Origin: Candidatus Poribacteria bacterium
Lineage (GTDB): Bacteria; Poribacteria; WGA-4E; GCA-2687025
Direction: 5' to 3'
Length of the DNA stretch: 33,794 bases
Assembly (NCBI GenBank): GCA_026004875.1
Contig: BPJZ01000027.1
Location: 1 to 33,794 of the forward strand
Positions 15,606 to 25,800 of the stretch are shown here, piece by piece. How positions within the stretch are numbered: the stretch's first letter is position 1; the number at the start of each line of letters is the position of its first letter. The translations under genes and the position numbers were made by a program. The notes under the pieces were generated by a model. It ran no database searches and had not been told where the DNA came from. It saw only the letters and a list, made by a program, of their open reading frames with translations.

Positions 15606-16031
15606 GTGCAGCTATTTTCGGTCGTCGGCAAGACAGAAGTCCAGTTCATTGTGCGCCATGCGGTGCTGCACACCGAGGGACGGGTGTTGGCCCGTCGTCT
15701 GCGGGAGGCTGTCTTGGAGGCGCGGCCCCGACGAATTGTGCTGGACCTGCGCGGAGTCCGGCTGATGGACTCCTTTGGGATCTACGCCCTGGCCGACTTC
15801 TGCAAGTGGCTGCACCGTGAGGGGCGGGACGTCGAGCTGATAGTACTGATGAACCGCCCGCTGGAGCGTCTCTTTCGGATGGCTCACCTGGAGCCGTTGT
15901 TCACTCCCCAAAGCGCGCCGGGCGAGGAGGAGGTCGTCTGGCAGATGGGATCTTCAGAGAGGATGCCCCTCCTTGAGGCGCCCCTTTCCCCGCGCGTTGG
16001 GGAGGGGAACTGGACCGCTGTGGCTTGTTAG
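15606..16031 (+). CDS. STAS-domain anti-sigma-factor antagonist (SpoIIAA/RsbV-like)
   Basis: A 141-residue protein starting at GTG 15606 behind AGGAGG. The STAS core is classic: RRIVLDLRGVRLMDSFGIYALADF, with D55-S56 in the position phosphorylated in SpoIIAA and RsbV, then the strand VELIVLMNRPLERLFRMAHLEPLF. In the family, the unphosphorylated form binds a HATPase anti-sigma kinase and frees its sigma factor. The C-terminal 40 residues are an irregular tail with no recognised motif. It is the last gene of its unit and is followed by a strong terminator. No cognate kinase or sigma factor is in the window. Confidence 0.87.
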   Translation: MQLFSVVGKTEVQFIVRHAVLHTEGRVLARRLREAVLEARPRRIVLDLRGVRLMDSFGIYALADFCKWLHREGRDVELIVLMNRPLERLFRMAHLEPLFTPQSAPGEEEVVWQMGSSERMPLLEAPLSPRVGEGNWTAVAC

Positions 16032-16056
16032 TCCCGCGTCGTAAAGGAGAGGGAAA

Positions 16057-16095
16057 GCCCGTCGCCGGCCTTTGCCCCGGCGACGGGCGTTTTTT
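16057..16095. terminator. Strong intrinsic terminator, usable in both directions
   Basis: GCCCGTCGCCGG (16057-16068) pairs perfectly with CCGGCGACGGGC (16077-16088) and is followed on the plus strand by a run of six T after one G. On the minus strand the same stem is followed by TTTCCC. It sits between the convergent STAS and beta-helix genes. Confidence 0.9.
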
Positions 16096-16121
16096 GTGCT
16101 CGTCCTAATCTCAACAGCTCA

Positions 16122-18191
16122 CTAGCGAGGCGGGAGAGTCAGTCGAACGCCGTCGTGAATCAACCCGATCCGCCAGGCCGGAATCGGCTGGAACCCCAAC
16201 CGCCAAACCGGCGCGTCCGGACGAAGGGTGAAGTCCAACCGCTCCGGGTCCCGGAAAAGCAGCGTCTCCGGGTCCACCAAGTTGTCGCTGATCTCCGTGA
16301 ACGGCTCCGCCTCTTGGGCCAGCTCCAGCCATCGGCTCTGGACGGAAACGTTCCGGACGATCCGGTTTCCCTTGGGAACCGGTGGGTCGTCCTCCAAAAT
16401 GGTGGCCAGCCTGGGATATCGGGTGCTGTACGGCGGCCGATCGTGCTGGACCGCCTCCAGCTTCTCGAAGATCCGCCAGCTGCTGCCGGGAGCCATGTAC
16501 TGAGCGGCCCACGTCAACCCCCGCGCGTCAATGTGCACCGCCGGGTCGCACTCGATGAAAAGGTTGTTCTCCACCAGATTATCCCGTCCTCCGCCGATGA
16601 ACACCGCTCGGCTGGCCCGATAAAAGATGTTCCCAAATACGATCGTCCCGCTGGCACAGTCGTCCAGATAGACCGACATCGCCCCGTGGGTGTAAGGCCC
16701 GTGAATGTCGTGAAAGAAGTTGTATCGGATGACCGTGCCGCGCGTCGTCCAGTCCCGACCGGTGTAAAAGGCGCCTACATCGCCAGTCTCCTGGCAGATG
16801 TTAAAGACCTCGTTGTACTCAAGCAGGTGATCGTTCCCGCCAAAGAGGATCCCCGTATGGGGCGCGTCGTGAATCCGACAGTGGGCAACCCGGTGCCCGA
16901 CGCCGGAGACCCCGACCGCTGGCCGGTAAGTGCGACACCAGCGGCTATACCGCGCAATCTCACAGTTTTCAACGTAGTGGCCTCCCGGCTCCAAGGTCTT
17001 CCGGTCCCCGCCGGAGAGGGAGATGCCCCCGTCACCGGTGTCCAAAATATCACAGCTCCGAATCCCGTGCCGATAGCCCCCTTGGATGACGACGGCCCGA
17101 TTGCCGATGTTCCGAAAGGTTGCTCCAGCGATCAGACAGTGATGCCCCCCTTCCAGGACGAACGCGTCCCCCCTGCAGGCCTCAAAGATGAACCCCGCAA
17201 AGACGACGTGGGCCAGCTCCTGCGCTCGAACCAGCGTTCGAGTCATCGAAACGACGACATCCCCATAACCGATCGGCTCTGGAGGCCAGAAGAACAGCAG
17301 TCCCGTGCCTCGATCAAGGTACCACTCCCCCGGCTCGTCCAGCTCGTCCAGAACGTTGAGAAACCGGAAGCGCTGACCCGGTTTGTATCCGTAGACGCCG
17401 TGGGGCGGCTCGGTCTGAACCAGTCCGATCCAGGGATCCAGCTGGGCGACCGCCTCATACGAGTCGGCCCAGTCGTGTGTCCAGTAGCCGTGTACCCAGA
17501 TGCCCTCGCGTTGCTTCCAGCGTTGGGGTCGCTCGTCTTTGTAGGTGAACTGACCGCCGTTCGGGCCCTTGGGGGCTCCGGCGATCGTCAACCATCCCTC
17601 ATTTGGGTAACGGGCCAGAGGCATCGGGCGATTCTTGAAGAACAGCTCCAAGGCAGCAGGTTGGATCGGTCGGCCAAAGCCCCGTGGGGTCAGCTCGCCG
17701 TAGTCGTAAATCCCTTGAGCGCTCAGGTCGGCGATCATCACTTGGTCCCTGGCTTCCGGCGAGAGCAACTGTTTAAGCGCTGCGCTGCGCACCGGTGTGA
17801 ACCCTCGAACCACGGAACCGCCGGTGATCCGCACCTCTCCGCCTGGAAAGGCTTGGTAAACGATCGGTGCCTCCGGCGTCCCAGAGTCCTCCTCGGAGAG
17901 CTCCAGCGGCTGGGCTAGGACGTAGGTCCCCGGGAGGACTAGAATTTGAACGCCCCCTTCGGGCAGCCCCTTGGAGCGCTTGAGCTCGCGAACAGCGTCT
18001 CGCGCCCGTTCCAAACTTGCAAACGGCCCGTCGGTCCCGCGCCGGTTCGGCTGAACGAGAAGGCCGGACCACTCGTCCTTCCCTTCTGGCGAGACGTAAT
18101 AGGTGACCCGCATGGTCGTTGCCTTTCCCGCGATCGTCAACCACGCAACTAGGAGTAGGGAGAATCCTCGGAACACGGTTTTCCGCCGCAT
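16122..18191 (-). CDS. Exported right-handed parallel beta-helix protein (pectate-lyase-like fold)
   Basis: A 689-residue protein with a signal peptide (VFRGFSLLLVAWLTIAGKA). After VTYYVSPEGKDEWSG, ASLERARDAVRELK and ILVLPGTYVLAQPLELSEEDSG (the standard N-terminal start of beta-helix glycosidases and lyases) come many short-turn repeats: HHCLIAGATFRNIGNRAVV, HGIRSCDILDTGDGGISLSGG, HYVENCEIARYSR, HRVAHCRIHDAPHTGILFGG, HLLEYNEVFN, NLVENNLFIECDPAVHI. The N-x-[IV]-x-x-[CN] ladder is typical of polysaccharide lyases and GH-type alpha-galactosidases of this fold. No specific catalytic set is identifiable, so the substrate is open. ATG 18191 is preferred over GTG 18206 because a GGAGGGG site precedes it. 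It lacks the WGAxK tail. Confidence 0.85.
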   Translation of the reverse strand: MRRKTVFRGFSLLLVAWLTIAGKATTMRVTYYVSPEGKDEWSGLLVQPNRRGTDGPFASLERARDAVRELKRSKGLPEGGVQILVLPGTYVLAQPLELSEEDSGTPEAPIVYQAFPGGEVRITGGSVVRGFTPVRSAALKQLLSPEARDQVMIADLSAQGIYDYGELTPRGFGRPIQPAALELFFKNRPMPLARYPNEGWLTIAGAPKGPNGGQFTYKDERPQRWKQREGIWVHGYWTHDWADSYEAVAQLDPWIGLVQTEPPHGVYGYKPGQRFRFLNVLDELDEPGEWYLDRGTGLLFFWPPEPIGYGDVVVSMTRTLVRAQELAHVVFAGFIFEACRGDAFVLEGGHHCLIAGATFRNIGNRAVVIQGGYRHGIRSCDILDTGDGGISLSGGDRKTLEPGGHYVENCEIARYSRWCRTYRPAVGVSGVGHRVAHCRIHDAPHTGILFGGNDHLLEYNEVFNICQETGDVGAFYTGRDWTTRGTVIRYNFFHDIHGPYTHGAMSVYLDDCASGTIVFGNIFYRASRAVFIGGGRDNLVENNLFIECDPAVHIDARGLTWAAQYMAPGSSWRIFEKLEAVQHDRPPYSTRYPRLATILEDDPPVPKGNRIVRNVSVQSRWLELAQEAEPFTEISDNLVDPETLLFRDPERLDFTLRPDAPVWRLGFQPIPAWRIGLIHDGVRLTLPPR

Positions 18192-18328
18192 GACACCCCT
18201 CCGCACCGGCTTCGCTCAGAGACTAGCGAATTCTGAAAGTGCGGACAAAGTGCCGGTAATCCCTTGATCAAGAGATCACAAACCGTGCCCGAAGGAAGTA
18301 GGCCGCTCTCGCAAGGATCGTGTCGGCA

Positions 18329-18385
18329 GGCGCTGCTGCAAATTGCATCGTTACGAGTCAGCAAGGCATATTTGCCACAAGCGCC
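18329..18385. repeat. Nested inverted repeats upstream of leuC
   Basis: GGCGCT (18329-18334) and AGCGCC (18380-18385) enclose two smaller dyads: TGCAA-A-TTGCA (18337-18347) and GGCA-TATT-TGCC (18365-18376). The arrangement could be a branched RNA or a pair of operator sites. It lies upstream of the likely leuC -10, so an operator or an unrelated RNA is more likely than a leuC leader. Confidence 0.3.
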
Positions 18386-18517
18386 GGGTCACACCCACCG
18401 GCGGAGAAGATCGCAAAGTCGCCGTCGAGGGAAAAAAGAAGCTTGCCCGTTGACCTGCCCTTTGAGACGGAAGTTCCCCTTCCAGCGTGTGCTTGTCCCT
18501 TGGGAGCAGAAGGGAGA

Positions 18518-18523
18518 TATAAT
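18518..18523 (+). promoter_or_regulatory. Consensus -10 box of the leuCD promoter
   Basis: TATAAT is a perfect -10. The only candidate -35, TTGTCC, is 19 bases upstream and poor, so an activator may be needed. Predicted leader length to leuC is about 43 bases. Confidence 0.5.
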
Positions 18524-18572
18524 AAACACAAGCAACGGGCCGATGGGCCGTCCTTCGAGGAGAGAAGAGAGC

Positions 18573-19982
18573 ATGAGCGACCGACCCAAGACGATGTTCG
18601 AGAAGATCTGGGAGCGGCATGTTGTCCGCGAGGCTCCCGGCGAAGCGACGATTCTGTATATTGACGTCCATCTGGTGCACGAGGTCACCTCGCCTCAGGC
18701 CTTTGAGGGCCTTCGACTCGCTGGGCGACGGGTTCGCCGCCCGGACAAGACCTTTGCGACCATGGATCACAACGTTCCCACGACGGACCGGTCGCTACCG
18801 ATTCTGGACGCGATCGCGCTCAAGCAGATGGAGACGCTTGTACGCAACTGCCGGGAGTTTGGCATTCCCGTCTTCGATCTGAACAGTCCCGATCAGGGAA
18901 TCGTCCATGTGATCGGCCCGGAGCTTGGAATCACGCAACCGGGGCGGACGATCGTCTGCGGCGACAGCCACACCTCCACCCACGGCGCCTTTGGGGCGCT
19001 GGCCTTTGGGATCGGCACTAGCGAGGTCGAACACGTCCTGGCGACCCAGTGTCTGTTGCAGTTGAAGCCTAAGACCTTCGAAATCCGCGTTGAGGGGGAG
19101 CGGCCCAAAGGGGTAACCGCCAAGGACATCATCTTGGCCATCATCGGTACGATCGGCACCGCCGGTGGAACGGGATACGTCATCGAGTACGCCGGTTCGG
19201 CAATCCGGGCCCTTTCGATGGAGGAGCGGATGACCATCTGCAACATGTCCATCGAGGCAGGGGCCCGCGCGGGGATGATTGCCCCCGACGAGACCACCTA
19301 CGCGTTCTTGGAGGGACGCCGCTACGCCCCCAAAGGAAAAGACTGGGAGAAGGCTCTGGAGATCTGGCAGTCGCTGCCGACCGATCCGGGGGCCAAGTTC
19401 GACCGGTACCTGGAGCTGGACGCCTCTCAGTTGGAGCCGATGGTCACCTGGGGAACCAATCCTGGCCAGGTGGTCGGCGTGACCGGCGTCGTTCCCGATC
19501 CTTCGGAGATGCCCACCGAGGACGAACGCAAGGCCGCCGAACGGGCCCTGGAGTACATGGGTCTGGAGCCGGGAACTCCGATCACCGATATCCCCGTGGA
19601 CCGGGTCTTTTTGGGCAGCTGCACCAACTCCCGTCTGGCCGACCTCCGGGCGGCCGCTCGGATCGTTGCCGGGAAGAAGGTTCACCCGCGCGTTCGGGCG
19701 ATGGTGGTCCCCGGCTCCCAGCACGTCAAAAAGGCCGCCGAAGCGGAGGGGTTGGATAAGATCTTCAAGGAGGCCGGCTTCGAGTGGCGGGAGCCGGGAT
19801 GTTCGATGTGCTTGGGCATGAACGAGGACATCCTCCAGCCTGGAGAGCGCTGCGCGAGCACCTCCAACCGGAACTTTGAAGGCCGACAGGGGCGTGGGGG
19901 TCGAACCCATCTGGTCAGCCCAGAAATGGCCGCCGCCGCCGCGATCGCAGGCCACTTTGTGGACATCCGGGACTGGCTATAA
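18573..19982 (+). CDS. leuC: 3-isopropylmalate dehydratase large subunit
   Basis: Large subunit of isopropylmalate isomerase, which converts 2-isopropylmalate to 3-isopropylmalate in leucine synthesis; cytosolic, works as a heterodimer with LeuD. It is 469 residues, normal for the family. [21 protein letters not shown] and [13 protein letters not shown] open the protein. The [4Fe-4S] ligands are C350 in FLGSCTNSR and C410/C413 in GCSMCLGMN, followed by [19 protein letters not shown] 18573 with GAGGAGAG upstream is chosen: it gives the standard N-terminus, whereas the frame also extends upstream without family similarity. leuD follows after 29 bases. leuA and leuB are not in the window. Confidence 0.98.
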   Translation: MSDRPKTMFEKIWERHVVREAPGEATILYIDVHLVHEVTSPQAFEGLRLAGRRVRRPDKTFATMDHNVPTTDRSLPILDAIALKQMETLVRNCREFGIPVFDLNSPDQGIVHVIGPELGITQPGRTIVCGDSHTSTHGAFGALAFGIGTSEVEHVLATQCLLQLKPKTFEIRVEGERPKGVTAKDIILAIIGTIGTAGGTGYVIEYAGSAIRALSMEERMTICNMSIEAGARAGMIAPDETTYAFLEGRRYAPKGKDWEKALEIWQSLPTDPGAKFDRYLELDASQLEPMVTWGTNPGQVVGVTGVVPDPSEMPTEDERKAAERALEYMGLEPGTPITDIPVDRVFLGSCTNSRLADLRAAARIVAGKKVHPRVRAMVVPGSQHVKKAAEAEGLDKIFKEAGFEWREPGCSMCLGMNEDILQPGERCASTSNRNFEGRQGRGGRTHLVSPEMAAAAAIAGHFVDIRDWL

Positions 19983-20011
19983 GAACGGCAAGAGAAGGAG
20001 AACGCCGGACG

Positions 20012-20611
20012 ATGCAGCCCTTTACCGTACATCGGGGACTGGTCGCGCCACTGGATCGGGTCAACGTGGACACCGACCAGATCATTCCCAAGCAGTTCCT
20101 CAAGCGGATCGAACGGACGGGATTCGGTCAGTTTCTCTTTTACGATTGGCGATACCGCCCCGACGGGACGCCGGACCCAGACTTTGTGCTCAATCAACCG
20201 CGCTATCAAGGGGCCAGCATTCTGCTCACGCGGGCCAACTTCGGCAGCGGAAGCTCGCGGGAGCATGCCCCCTGGGCGCTGCTGGACTACGGCTTTCGGG
20301 CGATCATCGCCCCTTCCTTCGCCGACATCTTTAAAAACAACTGCTATAAGAACGGAATCCTTCCGGTCGAGCTGGACGCGGCGATCGTGGATCACCTCTT
20401 TCAGGAAGTTTGGAACCACGAGGGTTACGAGCTGACTGTAGACCTTCCCGAGCAGGTGGTGATCGAGCCAAACGGAACCCGTCACCGCTTTGAGGTCAAC
20501 GAGTTCCGCAAGTACTGCCTCCTCAACGGCTTGGACGACATCGGCTGGACCCTTCAGTTTGAGGACCTGATCGCCGCCTACGAGGCGGAACGGGACGCCC
20601 TGCCCACTTAA
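20012..20611 (+). CDS. leuD: 3-isopropylmalate dehydratase small subunit
   Basis: Small (swivel) subunit of isopropylmalate isomerase and partner of the LeuC just upstream. It is 199 residues, the length of the bacterial two-subunit form. Diagnostic blocks are [58 protein letters not shown] and the C-terminal [21 protein letters not shown]. An AAGGAGAA lies about 11 bases ahead of the ATG, a somewhat long spacing. Its stop shares a TTAA palindrome (20608-20611) with the stop of the convergent gene. Confidence 0.98.
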   Translation: MQPFTVHRGLVAPLDRVNVDTDQIIPKQFLKRIERTGFGQFLFYDWRYRPDGTPDPDFVLNQPRYQGASILLTRANFGSGSSREHAPWALLDYGFRAIIAPSFADIFKNNCYKNGILPVELDAAIVDHLFQEVWNHEGYELTVDLPEQVVIEPNGTRHRFEVNEFRKYCLLNGLDDIGWTLQFEDLIAAYEAERDALPT

Positions 20612-21612
20612 GGCCCCACCGGCTTACTGCCGCGGAGGAGGAAGCTCGCCTTTCGGACGGCAAACGTGTCGTCGCCGGAGAAGACTAGGTAAGCGCTGCT
20701 CCCGTCGGGGGCCATCCACTTGGTGGGGAACGACCCCCGTTCGCCGGGACCTACGTCCCATTCCAACGTAGCGTAGACGGGTGTCCACGGGCCCCAGGGC
20801 GCCGGTGCCTCCAGGACAGTGAAGCCCCCTGCAAATCGGCTATCGGCTCGATCCGACCCTTGGGTTGGGGGAACCTGCTGCCACCAAAGGTAACGGCCAA
20901 GCGCTCGGCTGTAGGTCATCGCATGGCGTAAACACCGGTCGGGCGCCTCATAGATCGGCCGGCGCTGCTCAAAGTCCCCCCACACCGGACCGTTGGAAGG
21001 ACTAAGACCGACGAAGAACTCGTACGCCTCCCGCTCCATCAGCCGACCTATCGGTGCACGCGCGAGAACAAACCCATCGGCGGGCTCATAGCCGCTGGGC
21101 CCGTCCGGAGAGACGAAATAGGCATATCCGCGTAGGGGATCCGGCAGCTCGTGATGACCCTGTCCGAAGTCGATCCAGGCCGCATAGCCCAGTCGCTCCA
21201 AGCTCCAATCGGCCCAAACCCAAGTCCTGCAGAAGTCCTCCGAACGAGCGATCTGGGTCCCGTTGCCTCGACCGTCCACGCTCTTGACCAGCAGGTAGAG
21301 CGTATTTCCAACGGCCAACAGCCCGCTCGACTTCTTCCCGCTGCGGCCGGAACCCCGATTCTCCCCGTTGGAACGAATGTTCTCACCACGAATCTCCGGA
21401 GGGTCGCCAATCACCCGAGCAAAGCCCATCCCCAGCTTCTCCGGCACGCGAGGCTCAAAGCCCCATCCGTCGCCGTAAGAGGTGTACAGATTCCCGTCGT
21501 CCGCCCACGCCAGAGGCCAGTTGTCGCTTCCCTCAGCCAAGCGGAGGATCGTCTCCGGCGGGGCCCAGCGGATCCCCAGGACGCGCGCGACCCGTCGCTC
21601 CGCCTCGAACGC
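20608..21612 (-). CDS. Propeller-like domain (DUF4185-like), C-terminal half of a frameshifted fusion
   Basis: This reading frame carries a conserved start motif [20 protein letters not shown] followed by [25 protein letters not shown]. Later come [69 protein letters not shown] and [19 protein letters not shown]. These repeated short beta motifs resemble the DUF4185-like / glycosidase-type five-bladed propeller proteins of planctomycete-like bacteria. The frame is open back to a TGA at 21652-21654 but has no ATG, GTG or TTG before the motif; the first is a TTG at 21540 inside it. Deleting one base near 21600-21615 joins it in frame to the serine hydrolase upstream, giving one 733-residue protein. 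The fusion is inferred; a start-less remnant is the alternative. Confidence 0.7.
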   Translation of the reverse strand, partial: AFEAERRVARVLGIRWAPPETILRLAEGSDNWPLAWADDGNLYTSYGDGWGFEPRVPEKLGMGFARVIGDPPEIRGENIRSNGENRGSGRSGKKSSGLLAVGNTLYLLVKSVDGRGNGTQIARSEDFCRTWVWADWSLERLGYAAWIDFGQGHHELPDPLRGYAYFVSPDGPSGYEPADGFVLARAPIGRLMEREAYEFFVGLSPSNGPVWGDFEQRRPIYEAPDRCLRHAMTYSRALGRYLWWQQVPPTQGSDRADSRFAGGFTVLEAPAPWGPWTPVYATLEWDVGPGERGSFPTKWMAPDGSSAYLVFSGDDTFAVRKASFLLRGSKPVGP

Positions 21613-22810
21613 TCGCCTCCTGGACGACCGCCGGGTCCAAGAAGGCTGCCATCACCGGATCGAGCACTTGAGCCTTGATTTGACCCCAGAACTCTAGGCT
21701 CTCCCCGTTCCGGTCCAGAGTGCCACCGTAGCGAACGATGACGAGCTCCAAGCTGGGCACGACGATCATCACCTGATGGCCAGCCCCTGCACCGGCGAAG
21801 GCGTCCGACGGGACGTTCTCCCAGACCCGATCGTTGTTCGTGTAAAAGCCCATTCCTGAAGCCGGGGCCGGCTGAGCCTCCGAGCGTGGAGGGCGCGGCA
21901 TTCCTGCGTCGGTGATCGCCCGCCGCACCCATTGGGGAGCAATCAGCTCGCGCCCTGCCCATCGGCCCTCCTGAAGCAGCAGCTGGCCGATCCGCGCCGT
22001 CGCCCGCGCGGTGAACCCGCCTCCGCCCCAGTTGGGAACCAACGGGAGCCCCTCCGTTTCAAAAGTCCTCTCGTAGCCGATGCTCCAGGCCGAATCGGGG
22101 ATCCCTAACGGCCGGAAAAGACGCTCTCTCAGGAGCGTCCGAAGGTCCGGATGTTCGGTCCCCTCCAGCGCCGCCGTCACGGCGTAGGCCAGCATCGCCA
22201 TGCCTGGGTTGCTATAAGCGTAATCGGTCCCCGGCTCAAAGAGCACCGACGCTTCGTCGCGCGCCAAGAGAAAGGGGTTTTGGTCCTGACGCCAGAACGC
22301 CCCCTTCCAACCGGGAAGCCGTTCGTGGGGAAGGCCGTCCTCCTCGGCGTCCTCAATTCCCGAGGTATGCGTTGCCAGGTGGCGGATCGTGATCCGCGAC
22401 CGGATCGGGTCGTCCTGCCAGGCAGGAATATAACGGGCCGCTCGATCGTCTGGAGCGATCCGACCGTCGGCGGAGGCGATCGCCAGCGAAAGACCGCCGA
22501 CCAGCGCCTTGGCCAGAGAGGCCGTGTAGTGCTTCCGGTTCGGCCCGAAGTCCTCCGCATAGCGTTCGAAGACAATCCGACCTCCCCGCACGACCAAAAA
22601 CGCCTTCGTCCGACGAGCAGCCAGGTTCTCCCACGCGGCCTTCAAGCGCGCTTCAGAAAGCCCTGCCGACTCTGGAGGGACGCTGGGCCAAGCTTCCAGC
22701 GGCTCCGCTCCGTATGCTGCGCCCATGGTCATCCATCCCCCGATCAGGGCCGCCTGAACCCAACGCAGAGGCCGCCGCCCCCAACCGGACGCCGCGAAAA
22801 GACCGCCCAT
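21533..22810 (-). CDS. Beta-lactamase-class-C-like serine hydrolase, N-terminal half of a frameshifted fusion
   Basis: An exported serine hydrolase of the class-C beta-lactamase / D-Ala-D-Ala carboxypeptidase / esterase family. The N-terminus has a basic stretch and a hydrophobic signal (VQAALIGGWMTMGAAYGA). The catalytic S-x-x-K is S98-L-A-K101 (YTASLAK), and the Y-x-N motif is Y199-S-N201 (YAYSNPGM). HLATHTSGI and LLRERLFRPLGIPDSAWS complete the pattern. The domain ends near VLDPVMAAFLDPAVVQE; the remaining residues to the stop at 21533 are Gly/Pro/Arg-rich and look out of frame. ATG 22810 has AGGAG upstream and lies seven bases after the smc stop, making it the last gene of a truA-smc unit. 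Substrate is unknown. Confidence 0.85.
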   Translation of the reverse strand: MGGLFAASGWGRRPLRWVQAALIGGWMTMGAAYGAEPLEAWPSVPPESAGLSEARLKAAWENLAARRTKAFLVVRGGRIVFERYAEDFGPNRKHYTASLAKALVGGLSLAIASADGRIAPDDRAARYIPAWQDDPIRSRITIRHLATHTSGIEDAEEDGLPHERLPGWKGAFWRQDQNPFLLARDEASVLFEPGTDYAYSNPGMAMLAYAVTAALEGTEHPDLRTLLRERLFRPLGIPDSAWSIGYERTFETEGLPLVPNWGGGGFTARATARIGQLLLQEGRWAGRELIAPQWVRRAITDAGMPRPPRSEAQPAPASGMGFYTNNDRVWENVPSDAFAGAGAGHQVMIVVPSLELVIVRYGGTLDRNGESLEFWGQIKAQVLDPVMAAFLDPAVVQEASVRGGATGRARPGDPLGPAGDDPPLG

Positions 22811-22817
22811 GAAACTC

Positions 22818-25800
22818 CTAAGCCGCGGACTCCGCAAACCGAACGCTGACTACCTTGGAAACGCCTGCCCGTTCCATCGTGACGCCGTAGAGCACGTCCG
22901 CCTTTTCCATCGTCCGCTTGTTGTGGGTGATGATCAGAAACTGAGTGTGCTGATCGTAGTTCTCGATCAGGTTCGTGAATCGGAGCACGTTCGCCTCGTC
23001 GAGCGCTGCGTCCACCTCGTCCAGAACGCAGAAGGGGGAGGGGCGAATCTCAAAGACGGCAAAGAGCAGCGCAATGGCCACCAGTGAGCGCTCACCGCCG
23101 GAGAGCAACGAGATGCTCTGGGGCCGCTTGCCTGGAGGGCGCGCGATAATCTCGATCCCGGACTCCAGGACGTCCTCTTCGTCCGTCAGACGAAGCTCCG
23201 TCTCCCCGCCGCCAAACAACCGAACAAAGACGCGCTGAAAGTTCTCCCGAATCTGCTCAAAGGTGCTTAAAAAGCGCTCCCGCGAAGTCTCGTCAATCTT
23301 CCGAATCGCCTCTTGGAGCCGGCGGCGCCCCGCCTCTAAGTCCCGGTGCTCCGCCTGGAGAAACTCAAGGCGCTTCCGGTGGTTCTCGTACTCCTCGATC
23401 GCCATCAGGTTGACGGCGCCCATAGCCTCCAACTGGCCGCGCAGCTGCTGAACTCGCTCCTCCGCTCCCTCCTCTGGAAGCGTCGGGTCCGGTTCGACCG
23501 ACTCGATGGGGACGCGGTACTTCTCCAAGATGCGCTCCGCCAGGCTCTGCTCGTGCATCCGCAGCTGGGTAAGCTTGACGTCAAGATGGTGCCGGTGCTT
23601 GGAGAGCTTCTCAGCTTCGCGCCGCAGCTGTCGGGACTCCCGCTCCGCCTGGGAGAGGTCGGCGAGCAGCTGCTCCCGCTCCGCTTCGAGCCGAATGAGC
23701 CGCTCGTGATGCTCGAACCTCTTCTGCTCCAAGAGCAGGAAGCTGTGTTGTGCTTCGGCGATCTTCTGCTCCAGCTCCTGAACCAACGCCGCGTGGTTTT
23801 CCACCGCCTGCCGGTGAAGCTCAAGCTGGCGCTCCGCTTCCCGACGAGCCTCCTCCAGCGAAGCGATCGTTCCCGCCAGACCCTCGATCTGCTGACGACG
23901 TCCGGCCAGCTCTACCCGCATCTCGGTCAGCGAGCCCTCCACCTCTTCCTTCTTCCGAAGGGCGCTGTTGCGCTGCTCCTCGAGGTTCTGGATGCGGCGC
24001 TCAACCTGCTGTCGCTCCTTTCGAATCGTCTCAATCCGCCGCTGGAGCTCCTCTCGTTCCTGAGAGAGCCCGCCGCTTTCGTCCTCCAGCAGGGTCAGCT
24101 CCTGCTCCAAAAGGCGGAGCTCCTCATCGGCGCGGCGAAGCTGGACCTCGACCTGTTCCAGGTCCTTCTTGGCCGCCGCCTCCTCGATCTGGAACCGTTG
24201 AATCGTCTCCCGGAGGCGCGCACGCTCCGCCTCGTGGTCTTGAAGCGCGGTCTCCAGTTGCTTTCGGCGCTCCTCCTTCTTTTGAAGGAGGGCGCTAAGC
24301 TGCTCCACTTGCGCTTTAAGCTCCTGGATTTCCCGGGGCCGTTGGAGGAAGCCTCCAGCGCGGCCGGTTGCAGTGCCGCCGGTCATCGCTCCGCCGGGGT
24401 TGACCACCTCCCCCTCCAGAGTCACCAACCGCATGCGGGTGCGCTCGCGCCGGCTGATCTGGATCGCGTCGTCCAGCGTCTCGACGACCACCACGTTGCC
24501 GATCAGATACTCGACCACCGTCTGATAACGCCGATCGGTGTCGACCAGATCGGGCGCCCAGCCGATCACCCCGTGATACCGGAGCAACTCCTCGTCCATC
24601 CGGTTTCGACTGTAAAGGATGTCGAGAGGAAGGAAGGTGACCCGTCCGGCCCGATGACGCTTGAGAAACTCGATCGCTCGCTTGGCGTCCTCCGCTGTCT
24701 CGGTAACGACGTTCTGAATCGAGGAGCCAAGGGCGATCTCGATTGCCGTTTGATACTCCGGCTCCACTCGGATCAGCTCCGCGACGACGCCATGAATCCC
24801 CGGCAGCTCCTCGGGGCGCTCCTGGGAGTAACGAAGCACGGCCCGAACGCCGGTATAGAAGCCCTCATAGCTCTTCTGAAGTTCCTCTAGCGACCGGGCG
24901 CGGTGCGCGGCGGTTGCCAGAGCGTCCTGATGGCCTCGGACCTCAGCCTCCAGCTTTCGGAGCGACTCCAGAGCGGCGGCGATCTGGCCCTCCAGCTCGC
25001 GCAATCGGGCCTGGGCGGCGGTTCGTTCGCCCTCGGTGCCCTTGAGTCGACGGCGGACCTCATCCCGCTGAAACTCCAGCTGAGAGCGCTCCCGCTGCTG
25101 CTTTTGGTAGGCGACGGCCAGCCGCTCCCGCTGAGAGGCGGAATGTTGAGAACGGTTCTCCACGCTCGTCAGGGCGCTTTCCGACCGGGCGGCCTCGTCC
25201 ATCAGCTCGATCAGACGGGCTTTGAGCCGCTCGACCTGATCGACGGCCTCTTGAGCCTGGTGGCTCAGCTCCTCCAGAACCCGCTGACGCCCTCGAAGAC
25301 GGCTCTCGTCGAGCTGCAGAGCGACCTGAAGCTGATCCCGCTCCCGACGTTTGGCCTCGGCCTGCTCGGCCAGCCGGGCGATCTGTTCCTGAAGGGCCTG
25401 AATCTGGACCTGTCGGCTCTCACGCTGCTCAAAAAGTCCCGATTGCCGCTCCTTCAAAAGGGCAATCGTGCTCTCCGTGCGCTCGATCTCCGTCTCGAGC
25501 TTGTGAATCTGGTTCTGGGCCCCTTGGATCTCTTCTTCAAGGCGAGACCGTCGGGCGAGGAGCTCCTCGCGCGTCGCCTCCACCGCCTGTAGTTGCTCGG
25601 TGAGCCGATGAATCGTCTCGGCGGCCGTCTTCAGCTCTTGCTCGAGCGACTCTCGTTCCCGGCGGACCTCGTCCCAGCGTCGTCGGGCGATCGTCAGTTC
25701 AAATCGGCGGAGTTCCTCCTGCCGCTCTCGGAAGGCCTTCGCCTTCTCGGCCTGCTCCCGGAGCGCCTCCGTCTCCCGCTCCAGCTCGCCGATCACGTCT

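Larger units (their letters stand above)
18192..18572 (+). other. Long divergent intergenic region upstream of leuC
   Basis: There is no credible gene in these 381 bases; in-frame extension upstream of leuC gives a basic, low-quality translation. It contains the leuC promoter (-10 at 18518) and, farther upstream, a cluster of short inverted repeats (18329-18385). I see no T-box consensus and no Leu-rich leader peptide. Confidence 0.5.

Noticed and set aside
16155..17918. 587-codon plus-strand open frame opposite the beta-helix gene
   Set aside because: The minus-strand protein has a signal peptide and clear beta-helix repeats; the opposite frame has no domain pattern and no ribosome site.
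18264..18572. Upstream extension of leuC
   Set aside because: The extra residues have no similarity to LeuC and pass through the TATAAT promoter region.
23346..24890. Long plus-strand open frames opposite smc (e.g. 514 codons)
   Set aside because: They are antisense to the coiled-coil codons of a clearly real smc gene; their Leu/Arg-rich translations are what the reverse strand of such codons produces.
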